Below are positions 1-4,272 of a DNA stretch of 6,222 nt, piece by piece. Made by a program: the position numbers and the translations under genes. The DNA is taken from the NCBI GenBank assembly GCA_030636965.1, contig DAOVVW010000058.1:1-6222 (forward strand), read 5' to 3'. A model generated the notes under the pieces. That model was not told where the DNA came from, did not search any database, and was given only the letters and a program-made list of their open reading frames with translations. How positions within the stretch are numbered: position 1 is the first letter of the stretch; each line of letters starts with the position of its first letter. This DNA comes from Pseudomonadota bacterium. GTDB taxonomy: Bacteria > BMS3Abin14.

Positions 1-1046
1 GGAATACCCGGATGGTCGCCAAGCTCCGTGAGAACACGGGCTTCCATCAGGAATCTGTTGTTTAACGCTTCATTTTTGGAGACCTTTATGACCAGAGGGT
101 CTTCCTCGAGCCCCAGTATATCTCTGGCTTTCCATACTGAACTGTAGCGGCCTTCCGAGAGCTCTTCTAACTTCTCGTAGCGGTCTGCCACAAGCTCGGA
201 GATCCTTGAAACAGACAGGTAATTTTTCCGCCTGGTGAGCTTTCTACGATAGAAAGAGGATATAAAGGATTTAATTTGATTGAGAGGCGATTGCTTGATA
301 TCCATGAGGGGGATGTTCACACCCTCGAAACCTATGATGCTGCCGTCAGGACTTCTGTAGAGGTTTCCTGTGAGCAGGATGGTTAAGACTGAGCCGTCCC
401 TGCGCTTAAAATTAACCTTGAAATCCTTCACGAATCCCTGCTTCTGGATGAGGTTCTGCAAAAGCTCCCTGTCGCCGGGATTGACATACAGATCCTCCGG
501 GAGTTTCAGCCGCAGTACATCCTCCCTGCTGGAGTAGCCCAGCATCCGGACAAGGGAGTCGTTTACCTCCAGAAAACGCCCAGATTTTGTTGAAATAAAG
601 TAACCGTATTGAGATGAATCGAATATTCTCCTGTATCTCTTTTCTGTCTCTTCGATCTGTACTTCCTCCTGGTGGATGAGGATAAGATTACGGATCCTCG
701 CCAGAAGGAGCTGCGGATTTATGTCGAGGGACAAGACGTCCATGGCGCCTGCTGAAAGCGCTTCTCCGACCACAGTGTCATCAAGAGATGATTCAGTTAC
801 CGCGAGAAGGGGTATCTCTCTCGTCTGTTCGTTGATAGTAAATGAACGGCAGAGCTCGGAGGGTTTGCCGCTCATGCTCAGGTCGAGCACAATAACATCT
901 GCACCGGAACCGGCTTCTGCCCGCCCGGATTCGACATCGGAGGTGATCTGGACTTCTATACCGCCGGACTCCAGGGTTTCAGCCAGTTTTTTTGCTTTTT
1001 CCTGATCACCGTAAACCAGGACGGCCTTGGGATCTGCGATCTTCAT
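1..1046 (-). CDS. Receiver-PAS-Ser/Thr protein kinase hybrid, 3' end cut by window edge
   Basis: This frame is open for 348 codons from an ATG at 1046 to the window edge with no stop, so the C-terminus is missing. Residues about 7-124 form a response-regulator receiver (VIVLDLSMSG with the candidate phospho-Asp D55, T84 in LLAVTE, ending in LLLARIRNLI). A helical linker (about 125-140) leads into a PAS/PAC domain at about 137-250 (YRRIFDSSQYGYFIS, FLEVNDSLVRMLGY, RRDGS, GFEGVNI). After a basic linker (255-288), residues 289-348 match the N-lobe of a Hanks-type kinase: glycine-rich loop ELSEGRYSSVWKA (294-306), Lys321 in LVIKV, and helix-C Glu335 in MEARVLTELGDHPGI. The catalytic loop (HRD) and DFG would lie outside the window. 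By family, it would sense a signal through PAS and phosphorylate Ser/Thr of cytoplasmic targets. No membrane segment or signal peptide is visible. It starts 2 nt after the phosphoesterase stop, so the two are probably co-transcribed and translationally coupled. The receiver is degenerate (see findings). Confidence 0.85.
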   Translation of the reverse strand, partial: MKIADPKAVLVYGDQEKAKKLAETLESGGIEVQITSDVESGRAEAGSGADVIVLDLSMSGKPSELCRSFTINEQTREIPLLAVTESSLDDTVVGEALSAGAMDVLSLDINPQLLLARIRNLILIHQEEVQIEETEKRYRRIFDSSQYGYFISTKSGRFLEVNDSLVRMLGYSSREDVLRLKLPEDLYVNPGDRELLQNLIQKQGFVKDFKVNFKRRDGSVLTILLTGNLYRSPDGSIIGFEGVNIPLMDIKQSPLNQIKSFISSFYRRKLTRRKNYLSVSRISELVADRYEKLEELSEGRYSSVWKARDILGLEEDPLVIKVSKNEALNNRFLMEARVLTELGDHPGI

Positions 1047-1048
1047 CC

Positions 1049-1792
1049 TTAAATTCCCTGGGAAAGTCTGGCTGCCAGCGCTGGGGGCAAACCCGCTTCA
1101 AGAATGCGAGACTGGGCTTTTTTTACATCATATTCCACCAGGTGAAACTCAATGGATGAGTTTTTAGTGTCGTAGATCAGGTAGTGGGCCCTCGGATCCC
1201 CGTTTCTGGGCTGACCCACGCTCCCCGGATTTATCAGGTACTTCCTGCCCTGGGCAAGAATGACTTCCGCTTCAGGGTCTATTGTTGTAACCGGCGTACC
1301 AGGCAGCTGTGTGAACACCGACCTTCTGTGTGTGTGTCCGAAAAAGGCAAGTTTCACCCTGGGATCGTCGTCATTAAGATCCATAAATACCTTTTCGGCG
1401 ATTTCAATGGTTCTGAGGTAGGATTCAGGCTTGCCGGGCAGTCCATGAAACAGATAGACTCCAAGAGCGGGTGAGGCGCCCATTGGAAGTTCCGCAATGA
1501 ACGACAGCGCTTCGTCCGAAAGATTATTGCGTGTCCACGTTATTGCCTCTTCGGCTGCAGGGTTGAACCCGTTGGCCTTGGCAAGGTCAAGAGCCGCTTC
1601 CTCGTGGTTGCCGGTAATGATAATAGAGTCCAAATCCGTGAGCATCTGCATGCAAGCGAAGGGCTCTGCTCCGTAGCCGATACAATCGCCCAGGCTCCAA
1701 ACGCCATCCACATCTCTCGCTTCGAAATTGCGTACGACCGCCTCAAGGGCGGGGAGATTACTGTGTACGTCTGCGAGTATTGCTATTCTCAT
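1049..1792 (-). CDS. Metallophosphoesterase, YfcE/MJ0936-like calcineurin superfamily
   Basis: This 247-residue protein has the full set of calcineurin-like metal ligands: D8 and H10 (LADVHSN), D36 (SLGDCIGYG), N62 and H63 (TGNHEE), H116 (LFHG), and H153 and H155 (FGHTHRR). It also has the NPGSVGQPRNGDP segment (188-200) typical of the compact Metallophos_2 group that includes YfcE and proteins often labelled ApaH/PP2A-like. Such enzymes use two divalent metals to hydrolyse phosphomono- or phosphodiesters. The substrate cannot be read from sequence. It is soluble, with no signal peptide. I chose the ATG at 1792 because MRIAILADVHSN is the normal start of the family fold. An ATG at 1846 would add 18 residues encoded largely by a heptamer repeat, and is unlikely. 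The Shine-Dalgarno sequence is weak (GAGAC about 9 nt upstream, itself part of the repeat). The downstream partner is the receiver-PAS-kinase gene, which suggests a shared signalling role, but this is inference. Confidence 0.88.
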   Translation of the reverse strand: MRIAILADVHSNLPALEAVVRNFEARDVDGVWSLGDCIGYGAEPFACMQMLTDLDSIIITGNHEEAALDLAKANGFNPAAEEAITWTRNNLSDEALSFIAELPMGASPALGVYLFHGLPGKPESYLRTIEIAEKVFMDLNDDDPRVKLAFFGHTHRRSVFTQLPGTPVTTIDPEAEVILAQGRKYLINPGSVGQPRNGDPRAHYLIYDTKNSSIEFHLVEYDVKKAQSRILEAGLPPALAARLSQGI

Positions 1793-1800
1793 GTGTATTA

Positions 1801-1831
1801 GTCTCGTGTTTCGAGTCTCGAGTTTCGCGTT
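1801..1831. repeat. Heptamer tandem array GTYTCGN, about 4.5 units
   Basis: Successive 7-mers are gtctcgt, gtttcga, gtctcga, gtttcgc and a partial gtt. The array begins 8 bp upstream of the phosphoesterase start codon, so it would lie in the 5' leader of that gene. It is related in inverted orientation to the array at 1992-2012. Confidence 0.85.
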
Positions 1832-1990
1832 AAACAATGACCACAAATGTGTAGCAGATTTAAATTTAATATTACCATGCTTACCTCTGTGTTTTTATAA
1901 GGTAATTCCTGAATGCTCTTTAATTACCGAGTGAATAAAGTGGTATTAATGCATTTTAGCCTATTCTCATGATTATTAATGATATATCAA
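1832..1990. other. AT-rich intergenic island between trmJ and the phosphoesterase gene
   Basis: By hand count this stretch has 45 G/C in 159 bases (about 28%), much lower than the flanking genes. It holds no convincing ORF. It is bracketed by heptamer arrays in opposite orientation. It must contain the phosphoesterase promoter unless that gene is read through from trmJ. A TTATAA (1895-1900) could serve as a -10 on the minus strand, but no good -35 stands 16-18 bp from it. TTACC/GGTAA words recur at 1872-1876, 1881-1885, 1901-1905 and 1924-1928. Confidence 0.6.
1901..1928. repeat. Perfect 7-bp inverted repeat GGTAATT/AATTACC
   Basis: The arms are ggtaatt at 1901-1907 and aattacc at 1922-1928, with a 14-nt spacer. 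There is no run of T after it on either strand that would make a strong intrinsic terminator, so an operator-like site for a dimeric regulator or a weak RNA hairpin are both possible. In AT-rich DNA chance occurrence is also possible. Confidence 0.4.
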
Positions 1991-1991
1991 C

Positions 1992-2012
1992 CCGAGACCT
2001 GAGACTCGAGAC
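1992..2012. repeat. Heptamer tandem array NYGAGAC, 3 units, inverted copy of the array at 1801
   Basis: Units are ccgagac, ctgagac and tcgagac, followed by a diverged ccggtta. Read on the minus strand they are the same GTYTCGN heptamer as at 1801-1831. Positions 1993-2011 reversed match 1809-1827 at 15 of 19 bases. The trmJ stop codon lies 8 bp beyond the array. Confidence 0.8.
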
Positions 2013-2020
2013 CCGGTTAA

Positions 2021-2773
2021 CTACTCCCGTTCCCCATACCGTAAGTAATTTAGCAGGCGTCTGCAGATCCCCCTTAATGCAGTAGCTTCTGCAGTATTGG
2101 GTCTGGCTCTGTTGATAAATGAGCGCACGAGCCGCATCATGTGATCCGGATTGTCCTTCCAGAGAAACCCCACCTCGGCAAGCACTTCCTCGATGTGGCC
2201 GAACATCCCTTCTGTGGCATCGAAATCTGCGATGTCCTGTGCAGGTTTAATATCACCGGGAAGGCCCGCAACCATCATCTGGAACAGTACTATGGCCACA
2301 GCATGGGAGAGATTGTAGCTCTGCAAAGGACCTGCTGTCGGGATAGTGATCGTCTTGTGACACAGGGTCAGCTCTTCGTTGGAAAGTCCTGAACTTTCCG
2401 GGCCGAAAACGATGGCAACCCTGCTATCGGTTGCCTTGCGGACAATTTCGGATGCAGAGCGGTCTATATCAGAAGAATCCCAGTACTTGCGTTCCCTGCC
2501 TGTGGTTCCAATTATATATCGGGCTTCAGATCTGCTCAGAGCTTCTTGCAGGGATGAAAGTATCGGGGCTCTTTCAAGGAGTTCTGCAGCCGAAACAGCG
2601 AGCTTTCTGGCCGTTGCCCAGTCATCGGTTTCAGGACAGGAGATGAAAAGGCTGTGAAACCCGGTATTTGCTAGTACCCGGGCTACAGCCCCGATATTTT
2701 CAGGGATAGCTGGACGGTGAAGTATAACCGAGAGGTTTTCAGGAAGGCCTGTTCTTTCGTTTTGTCGGGTCAC
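2021..2773 (-). CDS. trmJ: TrmJ-like tRNA (Cm32/Um32) 2'-O-methyltransferase, SPOUT family
   Basis: This 250-residue protein belongs to the SpoU/TrmH branch of SPOUT methyltransferases, which use S-adenosylmethionine bound in a trefoil knot to 2'-O-methylate RNA ribose. The three family motifs are present: PAIPENIGAVARVLANTG (21-38), VAIVFGPESSGLSNEEL (119-135) and IPTAGPLQSYNLSHAVAIV (144-162). The middle section (AVSAAELLERAPILSSLQEA, then GTTGRERKYW) and a C-terminal helical extension (FGHIEEVLAEVGFLW, then RSFINRARP and ALRGICRRLL) fit TrmJ, which modifies position 32 in the tRNA anticodon loop. Another TrmH-family target cannot be excluded. Translation starts at GTG (2773-2771), inside the 3' end of pcnB, with a 35-nt overlap. 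An AGGAAG about 10 nt upstream, lying in pcnB, can serve as Shine-Dalgarno. There is no in-frame ATG near the N-terminus. Stop TAG at 2023-2021. Confidence 0.85.
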   Translation of the reverse strand: MTRQNERTGLPENLSVILHRPAIPENIGAVARVLANTGFHSLFISCPETDDWATARKLAVSAAELLERAPILSSLQEALSRSEARYIIGTTGRERKYWDSSDIDRSASEIVRKATDSRVAIVFGPESSGLSNEELTLCHKTITIPTAGPLQSYNLSHAVAIVLFQMMVAGLPGDIKPAQDIADFDATEGMFGHIEEVLAEVGFLWKDNPDHMMRLVRSFINRARPNTAEATALRGICRRLLNYLRYGERE

Positions 2774-4010
2774 GCCTTCTTCTCTTCCTGGACTTTTGGG
2801 TGTTTGCAGCGGGGGTTCGGGAGAAATTACTTCCCATTTTCTTCCATTCCGTGATCAGTTTTCTCCCTTCATTGTCACCGCCCGCAGTAAGCTCAAAAAG
2901 TTCCATGGCGCCGGGAAAATACGATTTCCGGAGAATCGTTTTTGGCCGGAACTTTCTGCTCTTAAGCCCGAGCAGTCTGGTCTGGGCGGCGATGGTCTGA
3001 CGCATAGCATCCTGCACCTTCCTTGGAACCTGGATCCGTTCCGCAAGGGGGGTAATAGTTTCCCGGACGATCTGTATCTTGTCTCCCCGGGGATCACGGG
3101 CGGTTGCTCGTTTGCAAAGAGGGTAATAAATAGTTGAGAGTATAAGGGATGGTGTGAGCTCTTTTCCCTTCCGGAAAGAGGCGTCCAGTCTGGAGAGAAT
3201 GCCCATGTATTCATCAGCCCCCTCCGCCTTGATGTGATGGTACACTTCGGGGAATAGCGTTTCCAGGAGACCGAGCTTCCGAAGCAGAGCGAAAGCATTG
3301 CGTCCCTTGCCTCTGCCGAACATCCGGAAGATCTCCTCCAGTATCCGGGGTGTGGCGCCCTGCCATATCTGATCTTTCATGGACCTGATGGCCTTTTGTG
3401 AAGCGGGATCAAGGGTAAAGTCCAGGAGGGCAGCGAATCGCACACCGCGCAGGATCCTGATAGGATCTTCCTCGAAACGGACAAAGGGGTCACCGATGAT
3501 GCGGACAACGCGGTCATGCAGGTCATTCAGGCCGTTAACATAATCGATGACCGTGAAGTCCGAGATATTGTAAAAGAGAGCATTAACGGTAAAATCCCTT
3601 CTGAATGAATCCTCAACAGGGGTACCGAAAGTATTATCCGATCTGATGGGACCGTCTTCGAGATCGAATTCCGAGCTGGTCCTGAAGGTTGATACCTCGA
3701 TTATCTTGTTTCCCCTGAAATAGATGTGGGCCAGCCTGAAGCGGCGTCCTATAAGACGGCAGTTGGCGAACAGCTTCTTTATCTCATTGGGATGGGCGGA
3801 TGTGCTGATATCAAAATCTTTGGGCTTGCGTTTCAACAGCAAGTCACGGACACCGCCGCCCACAAGATAAGCTATGTGTCCGTGTCGATGGAGCCTGTAG
3901 AGAACCTTCAGGGCATCCTTATCAATATCAGAGCGAGAGATCCTGTGTCCTGGTCTGGGAATGACGAGAGGGCTCACGACCCCGGAAGTTTCGGTTTGTG
4001 GAGGAATCAT
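2739..4010 (-). CDS. pcnB: PcnB-type poly(A) polymerase / tRNA nucleotidyltransferase (class II)
   Basis: A 423-residue template-independent nucleotidyltransferase that adds nucleotides to RNA 3' ends. The head domain shows the nucleotide-binding motif LVGGGVRDLLL (49-59), metal ligands D65 and D67 (KPKDFDIST), RRDFTVNALFY (137-147), VNGLNDLHDRVVRIIGDP (158-175) and EDPIRILRGVRFAA (181-194). LIGRRFRLAHI (86-96) fits the signature reported to separate bacterial poly(A) polymerases from CCA-adding enzymes, and VIPRPGHRISRSDI (16-29) resembles the start of E. coli PcnB. The C-terminus is strongly basic (KSRKRRRRDPTKRKNRPS), as in PcnB, and probably binds RNA. Poly(A) tails made by such enzymes promote RNA decay. 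Because related genera split CCA addition among several homologues, an A- or C-adding tRNA enzyme remains possible. The ATG at 4010 has an AAGGA Shine-Dalgarno 5 nt upstream. The 3' end overlaps trmJ, so the two form an operon. It diverges from dnaK. Confidence 0.85.
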   Translation of the reverse strand: MIPPQTETSGVVSPLVIPRPGHRISRSDIDKDALKVLYRLHRHGHIAYLVGGGVRDLLLKRKPKDFDISTSAHPNEIKKLFANCRLIGRRFRLAHIYFRGNKIIEVSTFRTSSEFDLEDGPIRSDNTFGTPVEDSFRRDFTVNALFYNISDFTVIDYVNGLNDLHDRVVRIIGDPFVRFEEDPIRILRGVRFAALLDFTLDPASQKAIRSMKDQIWQGATPRILEEIFRMFGRGKGRNAFALLRKLGLLETLFPEVYHHIKAEGADEYMGILSRLDASFRKGKELTPSLILSTIYYPLCKRATARDPRGDKIQIVRETITPLAERIQVPRKVQDAMRQTIAAQTRLLGLKSRKFRPKTILRKSYFPGAMELFELTAGGDNEGRKLITEWKKMGSNFSRTPAANTQKSRKRRRRDPTKRKNRPS

Positions 4011-4013
4011 CTG

Positions 4014-4020
4014 CTTCCTT
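4014..4020 (-). promoter_or_regulatory. Ribosome binding site of pcnB
   Basis: On the minus strand AAGGAAG precedes the ATG at 4010. The AGGA core (4019-4016) is 5 nt from the start, which supports this start over the GTG at codon 12, which has no comparable site. Confidence 0.7.
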
Positions 4021-4047
4021 AATATTTACTCCGGAAAATAATGTCAA
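4019..4047 (-). promoter_or_regulatory. Candidate sigma70 promoter of pcnB-trmJ
   Basis: The minus strand reads TTGACA (4047-4042), a perfect -35, then a 17-bp spacer and TATTAA (4024-4019), 4 of 6 to the -10 consensus. The expected start point falls within a few bases of the pcnB ATG, and the -10 overlaps the Shine-Dalgarno, so either the transcript is nearly leaderless or this is a fortuitous match. Confidence 0.35.
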
Positions 4048-4065
4048 GCGCCTTGTATTAGGCGA

Positions 4066-4097
4066 GTTTCTGGTTTCTGGTTTCTAGTTTCTAGTTT
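4066..4097. repeat. Heptamer tandem array GTTTCTR, about 4.5 units
   Basis: Successive units are gtttctg, gtttctg, gtttcta, gtttcta and a partial gttt. The period is 7 nt and the GTTTC core is shared with the array at 1801-1831, although the last two bases differ. It lies between the divergent pcnB and dnaK genes. Confidence 0.85.
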
Positions 4098-4110
4098 ACC
4101 AACTATTAAC

Positions 4111-4125
4111 TGCTGGCAACCAGCA
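4111..4125. repeat. Perfect short inverted repeat TGCTGG-CAA-CCAGCA
   Basis: Two 6-bp arms (4111-4116 and 4120-4125) are perfectly complementary around a CAA triloop. There is no T-run after it, so it is not a normal terminator. It sits inside the repeat-rich stretch between pcnB and dnaK. Confidence 0.55.
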
Positions 4126-4128
4126 ACT

Positions 4129-4142
4129 TCTAATGTCTAATG
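4129..4142. repeat. Two exact TCTAATG heptamers
   Basis: The two copies are contiguous. They are followed by diverged words (ttccaatg, ctctattg) that lead into the CCAATTT array, as if the arrays were one decayed series. Two copies alone are weak evidence, but the 7-nt period matches the neighbours. Confidence 0.5.
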
Positions 4143-4160
4143 TTCCAATGCTCTATTGCT

Positions 4161-4188
4161 CCAATTTCCAATTTCCAATTTCCAATTT
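4161..4188. repeat. Heptamer tandem array CCAATTT, 4 perfect units
   Basis: Four identical 7-mers run head to tail, 13 bp before the -35 candidate of dnaK. Partly matching words (ttccaat at 4143-4149) precede them. Unit identity suggests recent expansion by slippage or active maintenance. Confidence 0.88.
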
Positions 4189-4201
4189 CGCATAAGAATC
4201 A

Positions 4202-4229
4202 TTGACATAAACCCCATTATGGTTAGCTT
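4202..4229 (+). promoter_or_regulatory. Candidate sigma70 promoter of dnaK
   Basis: A perfect TTGACA at 4202-4207 is followed 16 bp later by TAGCTT (4224-4229), only 3 of 6 to the -10 consensus. This would give a leader of about 35-40 nt before the dnaK ATG. The -35 is good and the -10 weak, so activity is uncertain. Confidence 0.4.
4212..4220 (+). promoter_or_regulatory. Heat-shock sigma (RpoH)-like -10 word CCCCATTAT
   Basis: CCCCATTAT resembles the CCCCATNTA -10 element used by sigma32 in proteobacteria and stands about 50 bp before dnaK, a classic RpoH target. The matching -35 (CTTGAA) is poor: TAAGAA at 4193-4198, 13 bp upstream, agrees in 3 of 6 positions. No CIRCE inverted repeat is visible. 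Confidence 0.35.
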
Positions 4230-4255
4230 TATGGCGTCTATATCAAAACTAAGCC

Positions 4256-4262
4256 AGGGAGG
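4256..4262 (+). promoter_or_regulatory. Ribosome binding site of dnaK
   Basis: AGGGAGG is close to the anti-Shine-Dalgarno complement and ends 10 nt before the ATG at 4273. It is the strongest ribosome-binding site in the window, fitting a highly translated chaperone. Confidence 0.8.
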
Positions 4263-4272
4263 AAATTAGAAG

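Noticed and set aside
676..1005. Open frame on the plus strand opposite the receiver domain
   Set aside because: It is antisense to a well-supported coding region, has low-complexity composition and no recognisable domain.
1793..1846. N-terminal extension of the phosphoesterase from an ATG at 1846
   Set aside because: The extra 18 residues are encoded largely by the heptamer repeat and precede the canonical start of the fold. The ATG at 1792 fits the family.
1895..1929. Sigma70 promoter for the phosphoesterase around TTATAA at 1895-1900
   Set aside because: At 17-bp spacing the -35 position reads TTAAAG, only 3 of 6. In AT-rich DNA this is expected by chance, so it is not listed as a promoter.
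1801..2012. Heptamer arrays as a degenerate CRISPR
   Set aside because: Units are 7 nt with no 20-40 nt repeats, no spacers of regular size and no cas genes.
2796..3137. Plus-strand open frame opposite pcnB
   Set aside because: It is a shadow of the pcnB coding frame with no domain or ribosome-binding site support.
4049..4064. CGCC/GGCG inverted repeat next to the pcnB -35 box
   Set aside because: Arms of 4 bp with an 8-nt loop are too short to support an operator or hairpin call.
4011..4272. CIRCE element (TTAGCACTC-N9-GAGTGCTAA) upstream of dnaK
   Set aside because: Neither arm is present; only a fragment TTAGC occurs at 4223-4227, without a partner.
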